From the NCBI RefSeq assembly GCF_000025705.1, contig NC_013959.1:1541063-1605062 (forward strand): a stretch of 64,000 nucleotides of DNA, read 5' to 3'. The position numbers and the translations under genes were made by a program. Shown one piece after another: positions 33,948-41,604 of the stretch (within the stretch, counting starts at the first letter, position 1; each line of letters begins with the position of its first letter). Below the pieces are notes generated by a model, which did not search any database, had not been told where the DNA came from, and was given only the letters and a program-made list of their open reading frames with translations. Source of the DNA: Sideroxydans lithotrophicus ES-1. Lineage in GTDB: Bacteria > Pseudomonadota > Gammaproteobacteria > Burkholderiales > Gallionellaceae.

Positions 33948-34012
33948 TTTGGATTTCGATTTTTGCCGCCAGATGCTAGAACGCGGTGAGAACATGCCGA
34001 GAGAAGCTGGTA

Positions 34013-34048
34013 TCAAAAGAAAGCGGGGAAGACTTTCGCCTTCCCCGC
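34013..34048 (-). terminator. Intrinsic terminator after the second hemerythrin
   Basis: The stem GCGGGGAAG / CTTCCCCGC, with an 8-base loop, is followed on the minus strand by TTTCTTTT. It lies about 40 bases after the hemerythrin stop at 34088. Confidence 0.8.
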
Positions 34049-34087
34049 CCTGCAGTTTGCAAAGACTGTGCAGCCTTTCAGTTCAGG

Positions 34088-34591
34088 TCAGGCCGTCTTC
34101 CATAGTTCCCACCATTTTTTGGAGTTCGACATGAGCGCGAACTCGGCGGTGGCTTCGCGCTCCCATGCGGCGACAGAGAAACCGGATTGCTGCAAGGCTG
34201 CGCTGTATTTTGTGTCCACGCCCTGGATATGCTCCTTGAGCCAGGTCTTGAGGAAACTGAGCATCTCGAAATAGATCGGTTTGTCTTCGAGCATGTGTTT
34301 CCTGGCTAGGTCGTCGAGCTGGGCCAGCAGCTTTTTGTGTTCTGCCATGTGGGGTTCGAGGTCTTTGTATTTCGCCTGGCGCATCAGGCGCTCTTCCAGT
34401 GCGAAGTGTGTCTGCGTGTAGCTGACCAGCGCGTCCAGTATGCCGGCGATGGCTTTTTCTCCTTCGCGTTTGGATACGGCGACGAACAGCCGGTTGAGGA
34501 TGTTGACCAGTTCCAGATGTTGATCGTCGATGGTTTTGATGTTGACGCTGTACTCCGGAGACCACTTAAAGAAGACTTCTTCGTTCGACAT
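34088..34591 (-). CDS. Bacteriohemerythrin with C-terminal extension
   Basis: The ATG at 34591 gives 167 residues. The iron ligands are H25, H62-xxx-E66, H81-xxx-H85 and H121-xxxx-D126, all present. The C-terminal 35 residues after the last ligand (FSVAAWEREATAEF, then KKWWELWKTA) are not part of the usual fold and may bind a partner. It is diverged from the hemerythrin at 23472, so it is not a recent duplication. Confidence 0.93.
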   Translation of the reverse strand: MSNEEVFFKWSPEYSVNIKTIDDQHLELVNILNRLFVAVSKREGEKAIAGILDALVSYTQTHFALEERLMRQAKYKDLEPHMAEHKKLLAQLDDLARKHMLEDKPIYFEMLSFLKTWLKEHIQGVDTKYSAALQQSGFSVAAWEREATAEFALMSNSKKWWELWKTA

Positions 34592-34995
34592 AAACACCCC
34601 TTGTTGATTGATATCCATTCTTCCAAGCAATACGCCATCCTGGCGGCATGCATGGAGATCCATGCTTCAGCGGTTGAAAGGGAAATATGCAAAGGGAGAG
34701 GGATGCCGGATGGAGATCCGATATCGCAGTCCCGCTGCCATAGCTTCCCTTAGGCCGGAGACTTTGCGTCCATACTTTTCAGCATGTTTGCCAAGTTGAA
34801 GAAATATTACAGCCATACCCATACAGGGTCAATTGCAATTGAACTGTAGGGCATTGGATCGATCGGCAGGGATTCGGATATGCGTGCAGGCTGCAAAGTC
34901 AATGATTACGGGCATCTTGGGTGTGTTTGGCATGCCCGGATCGATCGCTGCATCCGTGCGCTGGCGTACAGAGGATCAATCCGTTTCAAGTTGGA
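34592..34995. other. Intergenic stretch before the second hemerythrin
   Basis: No frame here is convincing. Near the hemerythrin start the minus strand has AGGATGGCGTATTGCT (about 34628-34613), with the GG-N10-GC layout, followed by TGGAAGAATGG; this resembles part of the dispersed repeat. At 34882-34919 the minus strand reads AAGATGCCCGTAATCATTG and then a TGCAGCCTGCA-type dyad, a diverged distal box. Confidence 0.4.
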
Positions 34996-35547
34996 TCACT
35001 TCTCCCGCTCGCCGCCAGCTTGTTCTGCTGCGCTGAAAAGATAGGGTTCTACCTTGGATGCTTCATTGCGTCGTTGCGCCGCAGCAAGAATTTTTTGCGC
35101 TTGAGCAACCGCCTGCGCGTCCTCTTTTTTGGTTGCGGATATGACCCACTGACCCAGGAAATATCCGCCGACTGCGCCGCCTACCGCACCAAAAAGACCA
35201 AATCCCCATTGCCCGACGACCATCGGGCCCACGTAGGCCGCGATCGCCAAAGGCCACGGTTGCTGTTTTGATTTATCGGTTGCCCTGGCTAGTTCTTCGG
35301 TTGCCGAGGCGACTGCGAGTTCGCATTGCTGCAGGTAAAGCTGGTCCAGTTCGCCAGTGGTGGTGATCAGTCGTTTCCTGAGTTCGAGATCGTCCACAGA
35401 GTAATAGGCATCCCTGAATTTATCCGGCGAACCACTTGTTCGCGCATGCTTCACTTCTTCAGTGATGTTCGCTTTTTTTTCGAGCACCCCGATCAACGCG
35501 CTCAGCTCCTTGATCTTCCGTTTTACCTCTTCTTCTCCCTCTCCCAT
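34996..35547 (-). CDS. Hypothetical protein with coiled coil and glycine-zipper membrane segment
   Basis: A 183-residue protein. Residues 1-90 are charged and helical (VKRKIKELSALIGVLEKKAN), and a hydrophobic glycine-rich stretch (about 105-140, GFGLFGAVGGAVGGYFLGQW) forms a glycine-zipper-like membrane hairpin. A helical tail follows. Unknown family; it could be a membrane-anchored oligomer. A weak copy of the promoter repeat (35615-35666) lies upstream. Confidence 0.7.
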   Translation of the reverse strand: MGEGEEEVKRKIKELSALIGVLEKKANITEEVKHARTSGSPDKFRDAYYSVDDLELRKRLITTTGELDQLYLQQCELAVASATEELARATDKSKQQPWPLAIAAYVGPMVVGQWGFGLFGAVGGAVGGYFLGQWVISATKKEDAQAVAQAQKILAAAQRRNEASKVEPYLFSAAEQAGGEREK

Positions 35548-35614
35548 TTGAAGCTCCTTTTAATTCTGTGACTGGATGCAGTGGCGTGCTTGTTCATCGG
35601 CACCGTTCGTGCAT

Positions 35615-35666
35615 GCAATCTTACAGCAATGGGTATGGGTTTGCCTCGGACGATGCGTGATATCCG
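35615..35666 (-). promoter_or_regulatory. Possible dispersed promoter repeat, copy K (weak)
   Basis: The minus strand has GGATATCACG and, at the standard distance, TTGCTGTAAGATTGC. The middle part is unrelated and the -24 GG is missing. I list it because position and orientation match the better copies. Confidence 0.25.
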
Positions 35667-35672
35667 GTTATG

Positions 35673-36224
35673 TCATGGTCGATCGGGTTTGTACCCTGCA
35701 TTCCATCTGCGCAGGGCTTCAAGTGTGCTTGCGACATGCTTGCCCGGTTGCAAATCTGTATAGGTATAGATGATCTTGCTGTCCGGTGCGATCACGTATG
35801 ATATCCGGTTGGCATATTCAGGCTTTGCGGCAAGTATCGCATCGTAGGATTTCATGATGCTCTGGTCTGCGTCTGCAGCTACCGGGAATTTGCTGCGGCA
35901 TTCGCTGACCGAGAATTTGTTCAATTTCTCGATATCGTCATGAGATACGCCGATCACAGTCGCGCCCAGGGCCTTGTATCGTTCTATGGCATCGGCGAAA
36001 TCGTGTGCTTCGATGATGCAGCCCGGCGTAAAGGCGGCAGGATAAAAATACAGGACTACCGGGCCCTTCTTCAGCTCATCCGCAAGCGAATATGTGAATA
36101 CTTTGCCGCCCAATGAGGCCTGAGTGACAAAGTTGGGCGCAGCTGCACCGACATTCAATGCCGGATATGCAGGCATTGAAACAGCCAAAACCAGGACCAC
36201 GACTGCGAAATATCTTCCCATCAC
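35673..36224 (-). CDS. Secreted peroxiredoxin (AhpC/TSA, BCP-like)
   Basis: A 183-residue thiol peroxidase-like protein with an N-terminal signal peptide (FAVVVLVLAVSMPAYPA), so probably periplasmic. The thioredoxin-fold active site is YPAAFTPGC with peroxidatic Cys69 in place of the usual TPxCT; the residue after Cys is Ile instead of Thr. A second cysteine (C109 in SVSECRSKF) could resolve the sulfenate. The start may also be the next ATG at 36221. Confidence 0.88.
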   Translation of the reverse strand: MMGRYFAVVVLVLAVSMPAYPALNVGAAAPNFVTQASLGGKVFTYSLADELKKGPVVLYFYPAAFTPGCIIEAHDFADAIERYKALGATVIGVSHDDIEKLNKFSVSECRSKFPVAADADQSIMKSYDAILAAKPEYANRISYVIAPDSKIIYTYTDLQPGKHVASTLEALRRWNAGYKPDRP

Positions 36225-36233
36225 AGACTTCCT

Positions 36234-36431
36234 TCATGCCTTCTTGTAGTGTAAGGCAGAATCCGCGCCATTCATTGCCGCTTTCAGCGACTCATACTTT
36301 TCCCGTATTTCGTGCATCTTCGGGGATGTCGGAGGCTGGTTTACCTCCGACCTTACTCTGCTGAGCGGGGTGTTATCCGCAACACGCCGGTATATGTGAG
36401 GTGCAACGTATGCAGTGGGACTGATCGACAT
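36234..36431 (-). CDS. Small hypothetical protein (65 aa)
   Basis: ATG 36431 is chosen because TGGAGG lies 6 bases before it. The 65-residue product (MSISPTAYVAPHIYRRVAD) has a proline-rich middle and a helical C-terminal half (MHEIREKYESLKAAMNG). No family recognised and no signal peptide. It ends 9 bases before the peroxiredoxin start and may be cotranscribed with it. Confidence 0.6.
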   Translation of the reverse strand: MSISPTAYVAPHIYRRVADNTPLSRVRSEVNQPPTSPKMHEIREKYESLKAAMNGADSALHYKKA

Positions 36432-36471
36432 GATGCCTCCATAGCTATTGCTTTGATGCAACTGCATGACT

Positions 36472-36864
36472 CTAGGTTTGCAGTTTAGATCTTGATTGTT
36501 CCATCAACGACTCCACCAATTCGTCGAAACCATCCAAATGACTCGGAAAACTTAGCTTCTTCCTGTCATCAAAAGTTATGACGGCGACCCGCTCACCCTT
36601 GGCAGGCCAAACATTGATTGCCGCTATTTCGGAAACAAGGTATTGGTCATGCTTGTTCAAATCCACAACAGTGATGCGATCGCCATCGATGGTTAATGAA
36701 TACCGGTAAGTGTGAACAGCTCTGGCTACGATATAGAGAAACAAAGGTGCGAACAGCAGCCACCCCCACCACTTTGGCTCTGTGCCGACGTACAAGGCAA
36801 CCAGCATGGCCAAAGCTGCGGCAATTTCCAGATATGCCAATCGTTTTGAATATCGATATCTCAT
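36472..36864 (-). CDS. Hypothetical membrane protein with PH-like domain
   Basis: A 130-residue protein with two hydrophobic helices (about 11-26 and 32-47), followed by a strand-rich cytoplasmic part (YSLTIDGDRITVVDL, then ISVWPAKG-like strands) like the small bacterial PH-domain (YcxB/YdbS type) proteins. Function unknown. Confidence 0.65.
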   Translation of the reverse strand: MRYRYSKRLAYLEIAAALAMLVALYVGTEPKWWGWLLFAPLFLYIVARAVHTYRYSLTIDGDRITVVDLNKHDQYLVSEIAAINVWPAKGERVAVITFDDRKKLSFPSHLDGFDELVESLMEQSRSKLQT

Positions 36865-37141
36865 ACGATGTTTTAAAACCAGTCATATACGAATATCCGC
36901 GATTGAAGCCGATCCATTCCGATCGTCGGAATGGCAACGTTGTGGTCTGTGATTACATCAAGTACCGAGGAATCTTCTCTGAGTGGGAACTATGAAAGTT
37001 CGCCAAGCGCAACGGGAATCATTCCAGTTATCGAGAATAATACGCTTACCAAAGTATCATGGTCAACTTTAATGGCAGCATGGAATATGCCCGAATTTCC
37101 ACCTTGGCATGCACTTTGGAAGTCTGCTGCATCAAGCTGTT

Positions 37142-37789
37142 TTATTTGAAGTTATAGTCTATTCCAAATGAGATTTTGAGGAGATTTTCTGACGTCGTGG
37201 TTGCCGGACTGATCGGGTCTGAGACTTTTACCCGAATGAATCCGTCCATACCAACTACCCAAAAAAATTGCCTGGCGAACTCATATTTGTATCCCACGCC
37301 AAGCAGCAGACCTGTGCCGGATGTCCGGCTTGAATAAGTGCCGCCGCCAATCACATAAGTACCCTCGGTCTTCGTGGAGGATCTGAAGAGGCCGATTTTG
37401 CTGAACGCCCTGTGCTTTCCGCTGATCCCTTCCAGTATCGCCGCCGCATGAACTGCAGTGGCAGTATGCTTCCAGTTTCCGGTGGAGGTCGTGAAGCCTG
37501 CAGTGGCTGTCGTACTGCCATTGATGTAGCCGAGATTGTCATAGCCGGCTTCCCAGCCAACCACGCCGCCATAACCGCTCCATAACCATTGCCCGCCGTG
37601 TATCCCGAAGCCAAAGGCATTGCTGTCCTGCTGCGACCGGTATGAACTGCAGTTAAAGAAGCAATCCTCGGATTTTGCTTTCCAATAAACGATGGGAGCG
37701 ATGTCGCTTCCCACGAAGAAACCTTCAGCTCTGACATTCAACGCCAGACTTGCCGACAACATGACGAGCATCAAGACCGATTTTTTCAT
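37142..37789 (-). CDS. Outer-membrane beta-barrel protein
   Basis: ATG 37789 gives 215 residues with a signal peptide (KKSVLMLVMLSASLALNVRA). The mature part alternates aromatic and small residues as in an eight-stranded barrel (FGFGIHGGQWLW, VGYKYEFARQFFWVVG) and ends ISFGIDYNFK, close to the aromatic barrel end signal but with a final lysine. Two cysteines (CFFNC) lie in the first external loop. Confidence 0.8.
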   Translation of the reverse strand: MKKSVLMLVMLSASLALNVRAEGFFVGSDIAPIVYWKAKSEDCFFNCSSYRSQQDSNAFGFGIHGGQWLWSGYGGVVGWEAGYDNLGYINGSTTATAGFTTSTGNWKHTATAVHAAAILEGISGKHRAFSKIGLFRSSTKTEGTYVIGGGTYSSRTSGTGLLLGVGYKYEFARQFFWVVGMDGFIRVKVSDPISPATTTSENLLKISFGIDYNFK

Positions 37790-37862
37790 TTCCCTCTCCA
37801 TTGGAGCCGTTAAACAATAAATCAAATCCTGCTCTCAAGCTTTCATTCGGCGGAGCATCCCC

Positions 37863-38768
37863 CTATTTCTGCGTTTTGACGATGCTCATCGCGGTCGCCA
37901 CCATTGATCCCATATCTGCCAGATTGCCTGGCAGGATGAGAGTGTTGCCTTCCTTGGCAACGTTTCCGAATGCTTCGACATATTTTTCCGCGACCTTGAG
38001 GTTGACTGCATCCATGCCGCCGGGCGACTGGATGGCCTGGGCGACTTGCTGGATCGCTTGCGCTGTGGCGGTTGCGACAGCGATGATCGCCGCAGCCTCA
38101 CCTTGTGCGGTGTTGATCGCAGCTTGCTTTTCGCCTTCCGAGCGCTGGATGAAAGCCTCGCGTTCGCCGGTGGCGATGTTGATCTGTTCCTGCTTGCGTC
38201 CCTCCGAAGCGGCGATCAGGGCGCGCTTCTCGCGCTCAGCGGTAATCTGTGCCTGCATGGCATGGAGGATCTCTTTGGGCGGCGTCAGGTCCTTGATCTC
38301 GTAGCGCAGCACTTTGACGCCCCAGCTGGTCGCCGCTTCGTCCAGCGCCGCCACCACCGCGCGATTGATGTCGTCGCGTTCTTCGAAGGTCTTGTCCAGT
38401 TCCATCTTGCCGATGACCGAACGCAAGGTGGTCTGGGCGAGCTGGGTGATCGCCATGATGTAGTTGCTGGTGCCGTAGGACGCCAGTTTGGGATCGGTCA
38501 CCTGGAAATACAGGATGCCGTCTACCTGTAGCTGGGTGTTGTCCTTGGTGATGCAGATCTGGCTGGGAACGTCGAGCGGGACTTCCTTGAGCATGTGTTT
38601 GTAGGCGACATTGTCGATGAACGGAATGACGACGTTCAGGCCGGGCGACAATGTGGCGTGAAAGCGCCCCAGACGCTCCACCACCCACGCGTTTTGCTGC
38701 GGTACGACCTTGAGCGCCTTGACGATGAAGATGATGGCGGCGAGCAATATGAACAGTGCGATTTCCAT
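37863..38768 (-). CDS. SPFH/stomatin-like protein (QmcA type)
   Basis: A 301-residue band-7 protein. One N-terminal membrane helix (about 2-20) is followed by the SPFH domain (about 22-190, QQNAWVVERLGRFHATLSPG) and a long helical, alanine-rich region (about 190-260) that mediates oligomer formation. Such proteins form large rings on the inner membrane and bind FtsH or other membrane proteases. The NfeD-type gene 10 bases upstream is its usual partner. Confidence 0.93.
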   Translation of the reverse strand: MEIALFILLAAIIFIVKALKVVPQQNAWVVERLGRFHATLSPGLNVVIPFIDNVAYKHMLKEVPLDVPSQICITKDNTQLQVDGILYFQVTDPKLASYGTSNYIMAITQLAQTTLRSVIGKMELDKTFEERDDINRAVVAALDEAATSWGVKVLRYEIKDLTPPKEILHAMQAQITAEREKRALIAASEGRKQEQINIATGEREAFIQRSEGEKQAAINTAQGEAAAIIAVATATAQAIQQVAQAIQSPGGMDAVNLKVAEKYVEAFGNVAKEGNTLILPGNLADMGSMVATAMSIVKTQK

Positions 38769-38778
38769 TTATTTCTCC

Positions 38779-39204
38779 TTAGGGTTGCTGCGATTTGCGG
38801 TTCGTCAGTATCAGACCGGATCCGCGTACTGCTGCGATATAGAGCGTCTCGCTTTGCAGTATGCCGGCAGTTTCAAGTTCCGCATCCCATTCCGCGCCGC
38901 GATAGAAGACTCGTGCCGAGCCATTATCGTTCCACTTTATGACACGCACCGGCTGGCCGATATCAAGATTTGTGCTGGACGCCTCGCTGGTCTGGGTGCT
39001 TTTCCACCGTCGCAAAAAGATCGTGCCCGCCATCACCATCAAGGCGCTCAGCGTCAACTGCCATGCCATGCTTGCTCCCAGCAATGCCGCCAACCCGCCC
39101 GCTGCCATGGCCACCGCTACCATCAGCAGGTAGAACGTACCCGTGGCCATTTCCAGACCGATCAGCACCAACGCCAGCAAGAACCAATAAATGTAGATTT
39201 CCAT
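38779..39204 (-). CDS. NfeD-like membrane protein
   Basis: A 141-residue protein of the short NfeD (YbbK/NfeD1b) type: N-terminal membrane helices (about 3-72), then an OB-fold domain (about 85-140, GQPVRVIKWNDNGSARVFY, GAEWDAELE). It is the standard operon partner of SPFH proteins and comes first here. A diverged copy of the promoter repeat (39286-39332) lies 80 bases upstream. Confidence 0.9.
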   Translation of the reverse strand: MEIYIYWFLLALVLIGLEMATGTFYLLMVAVAMAAGGLAALLGASMAWQLTLSALMVMAGTIFLRRWKSTQTSEASSTNLDIGQPVRVIKWNDNGSARVFYRGAEWDAELETAGILQSETLYIAAVRGSGLILTNRKSQQP

Positions 39205-39285
39205 GAATCCCTTTCTGTTTTTTTACTGTCGACAATGTACAGCAATCATCGCAAACGGCACCAGACGCTAATAATTCATCGACCT

Positions 39286-39332
39286 GCAATCTAACAGTAA
39301 TCCTGTTTCTGAACCATAGCTGAAGATGCGGG
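39286..39332 (-). promoter_or_regulatory. Possible dispersed promoter repeat, copy L (weak)
   Basis: The minus strand has AGCTATGGTTCAGAAAC, then ATTACTGTTAGATTGC. It aligns without gaps with copy H (GCATATGGTTCGGATAAAC, then AATGCTGTTAGGCTTC). The GG-N10-GC pair is AG-N10-AC here, so it may be inactive. Confidence 0.3.
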
Positions 39333-39501
39333 CCAGCACCTCCTGCCATTTTGACGCAAGCGCAGAGTTGTTATTATGCGAAGCAAGCAAAAGTTATTAT
39401 TATTCGCATGGCAGGCTGGAAGACGGGACCAGTGCCCCCGCCCAAACCTTCAGCACGACCTGCCTTACTAGTTGGAAGTCTGTATGAGAGGAGTGTCTGT
39501 C

Positions 39502-39918
39502 ATGATGAAAATCATTGCATATTCCACCTTGGCAGTTGGATTCGCGCTTGTTTTGACCGGCTGCACGACTACGCCTGTCGGTCCCCATGTCGAGGTGTTG
39601 CCAGCGCAGGGCAAGCCATTCGAGACATTTATGGAAGATGAACAGACCTGCCGAAGCTATGCGCAAAATTCCATCGTCCGTTCACGCTACGAACCAGCCT
39701 CTCATAGTTTCGCTGGAGCAACTGCAGGAGCCTTGAGTGGCGGACAAGCCAGCACCGCTAGCGGCGGCTCAGCCGGGCTTGCCGCCGGCAGCATGTTGGG
39801 AGTGGAAACAAGTCCGAATTCATCGGAGGATGCCCAGCAGCGTTATGACATCGCTTATGCAAAGTGCATGTACGCCAAAGGCAACCAGATACCAGGATCA
39901 TCACAGCCATTGCAGTGA
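39502..39918 (+). CDS. Glycine-zipper lipoprotein
   Basis: ATG 39502 follows GAGGAG by 8 bases. The product has 138 residues. The signal peptide ends in a lipobox LTGC (Cys21). The mature part has a conserved-looking CRSYAQ motif, a glycine/alanine/serine-rich zipper (about 76-105, GATAGALSGGQASTASGG) and a second cysteine in YAKCMYAKG. It resembles the small YMGG/glycine-zipper lipoproteins of unknown function. Confidence 0.8.
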   Translation: MMKIIAYSTLAVGFALVLTGCTTTPVGPHVEVLPAQGKPFETFMEDEQTCRSYAQNSIVRSRYEPASHSFAGATAGALSGGQASTASGGSAGLAAGSMLGVETSPNSSEDAQQRYDIAYAKCMYAKGNQIPGSSQPLQ

Positions 39919-39945
39919 TCTGCCCGCAGATGAAATTAGAATCGC

Positions 39946-39981
39946 AGAAAAAAGACGGGCACTTGAATCAAGTGCCCGTCT
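39946..39981 (-). terminator. Intrinsic terminator, minus strand (possibly bidirectional)
   Basis: A 13-bp perfect stem AGACGGGCACTTG / CAAGTGCCCGTCT with a 3-base loop is followed on the minus strand by TTTTTT. It ends the 40067-40561 gene. It also lies 35 bases after the lipoprotein stop on the plus strand. The stem is almost identical to the one at 41549-41571. Confidence 0.85.
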
Positions 39982-40066
39982 CTATGATCTGATGAATTGC
40001 ATATTTACTGCCGAATCATCTATCAAATGAGGATGATGGTCCTAACAGCGATACACAGCCCAACAA

Positions 40067-40561
40067 TCAGTCATGTGATGAAGCACTTACGGTATAGGTG
40101 CCTACCCCACCCCTGCCTGTTCCAAATCCTGTAATCCTGGTTCCAGCCGGAATTCCTTTTCCGGAAAGGTGAGTGCCTATCTTAAGCTTCGCGGGTGAAA
40201 CTGCCGTAACAGTCAGAATATTGCCTGAAAGGCTGGCAACCAGCGATAAGCGCTCATCATGCTCTTTCTTGGCATGGTGACGATTTCCATCACGATCTTC
40301 CTCTTCGTTATCATGATCGTCAGCCAAACCGGTTGTGGGTGAAGTAGCGACAGGCGTCGGTGTTATTGGTGCGGGCGCGACTGTGGATGGTGTCGGTATG
40401 ATTGGTGCGGGTGCAACCGTGGATGGTGTCGGCATGATTGGTGCTGGTGCGACCGTGGATGGTGTCGGTATGATTGGTGCGGGTGTTGCCGCAAAAACCA
40501 CCGCAGAGTTGGATAACAACGCCATTAAAACAACGGTTACCGAATGCTTAGGCAAGTTCAT
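40067..40561 (-). CDS. Secreted protein with Pro/Thr repeats
   Basis: A 164-residue protein with a signal peptide (about 1-24, ending VFA). Next comes a tandem 12-residue repeat ([12 protein letters not shown], about 3.5 copies, residues 27-70), coded by 36-bp DNA repeats. A charged linker [20 protein letters not shown] precedes a strand-rich C-terminal part with [19 protein letters not shown], a motif seen in carbohydrate-associated or tail-fibre-like proteins. Surface or periplasmic location is likely; function unknown. Confidence 0.7.
   Translation of the reverse strand: MNLPKHSVTVVLMALLSNSAVVFAATPAPIIPTPSTVAPAPIMPTPSTVAPAPIIPTPSTVAPAPITPTPVATSPTTGLADDHDNEEEDRDGNRHHAKKEHDERLSLVASLSGNILTVTAVSPAKLKIGTHLSGKGIPAGTRITGFGTGRGGVGTYTVSASSHD
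40368..40490. repeat. 36-bp tandem repeat inside the Pro/Thr-repeat gene
   Basis: About 3.5 units of 36 bases, differing by a few substitutions, with GGTGCGGGTGC and GTGGATGGTGTCGG as constant parts. They code the [11 protein letters not shown] repeat in frame, so copy number can change without breaking the gene. Confidence 0.85.
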
Positions 40562-40722
40562 GATCGCTCCTGTTCAATAATTAAATGCATGTGAAATGCA
40601 TGCGTTCGCACAATGTGTTATTGCGTGATTTATTGCAATATCTCCAAGTCGGATAATGACCTGAAGCCGACCAGCGGAATTGGAATGTCCGACCAGCGGT
40701 CGAGATTTGAAACGCATGGATG

Positions 40723-40774
40723 GGTCTCTTGCATATTTCGTATAGCCTAGAAGGGTTTTTGCTGATAATCTCTG
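40723..40774 (+). promoter_or_regulatory. Dispersed promoter repeat, copy J
   Basis: The only copy on the plus strand, and it points to the only plus-strand gene served. It has GGTCTCTTGCATATT, then TAGAAGGGTTTTTGCT and GATAATCTC, with unchanged spacing; the -24 reads TAG instead of TGG. The OMP start is 73 bases downstream. Confidence 0.5.
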
Positions 40775-40846
40775 ATATGGTATTTATGCAACAAAATAAA
40801 GGACATATGTCCGATTGCTACAGACCATATATTCGGAGACAGAATA

Positions 40847-41521
40847 ATGTTGAAACGCATCAAAACTTGTGTGCTGGCATTGGCTTGTTGTTTGGTTGCC
40901 TCACCGGCGATCGCACAAACGGGATTTTTGACGTCATCGCTCATTCTTAGCGGTGGATATGCAAAAGCAAAAAATGCTTGTGTTTCGCCATGGGTCACTT
41001 CTGCAATGACTCCGGGAAGCTCTTGTTCTGAAAACCATACAGCCTTGCGTATCGCCTACAACTATCAATTCACTCCGCACTGGGGATTTGAAGTTGGCTA
41101 CGGCGATTTGGGGAATGCAACGGCGGCAGGATTTTCAACTACTTACGGAACACCAGCCACATGGTCGATGAAAGCGATCGGATGGTCAGTTGCAGGGACA
41201 GCTACTCTCCCTCTTGGAGGTGGTTTTTCCTTATTGGGGAAACTGGGTGGAGTCCGGGCTGAGTTCAATGAAGAGATCCACACGACTTCAAATGCCGGCG
41301 CCGTAATGTATGGCGTCACATTCAATGGTGTGCCTATCACCCGCCTTGCCAAAAATTCGCTGACATACGGAATCGGCTTTCAATATGAATTGAGCCGAAA
41401 ATTCGCTATCCGAACTCAATATGAGAGTTTTGGTAAATACGATATATATGGCGCTTATGGCATGTCTGTGCCACGCATTGCACTGTCAGCTGCGACTATC
41501 GGGATAGTACTGAGGTTCTGA
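40847..41521 (+). CDS. Outer-membrane beta-barrel protein (OmpW/opacity-like)
   Basis: A 224-residue protein with a signal peptide (about 1-23, ending AIA). The mature part is strand-rich with typical barrel hairpins (YNYQFTPHWGFEVGYGDLG, KFAIRTQYESFGKYD) and ends with the C-terminal phenylalanine recognised by the Bam machinery (IGIVLRF). Two cysteines lie in the first loop region. It is flanked by copy J of the promoter repeat and a perfect 12-bp palindrome in its leader. Confidence 0.85.
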   Translation: MLKRIKTCVLALACCLVASPAIAQTGFLTSSLILSGGYAKAKNACVSPWVTSAMTPGSSCSENHTALRIAYNYQFTPHWGFEVGYGDLGNATAAGFSTTYGTPATWSMKAIGWSVAGTATLPLGGGFSLLGKLGGVRAEFNEEIHTTSNAGAVMYGVTFNGVPITRLAKNSLTYGIGFQYELSRKFAIRTQYESFGKYDIYGAYGMSVPRIALSAATIGIVLRF

Positions 41522-41542
41522 TCCCCACCCCGGCGATGGAAT

Positions 41543-41580
41543 ATAAGACGGGCACTTGGATCAAGTGCCCGCGTATATTT
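41543..41580. terminator. Bidirectional terminator between convergent genes
   Basis: A 10-bp stem CGGGCACTTG / CAAGTGCCCG with a 3-base loop, flanked by AT-rich sequence on both sides (GTATATTTT on the plus strand). It lies between the OMP gene and the convergent cyclase-domain gene. Confidence 0.7.
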
Positions 41581-41604
41581 TGGAACTTGCAATTAAATCA
41601 GGAC

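Noticed and set aside
34833-35271. Plus-strand frames opposite the glycine-zipper gene
   Set aside because: Overlap the better minus-strand gene and lack coding features.
16482-40774. Reading the dispersed repeat as a CRISPR array or integron attC sites
   Set aside because: Copies are kilobases apart without spacers of even length, and the attC core motifs (GTTRRRY/RYYYAAC) are missing.
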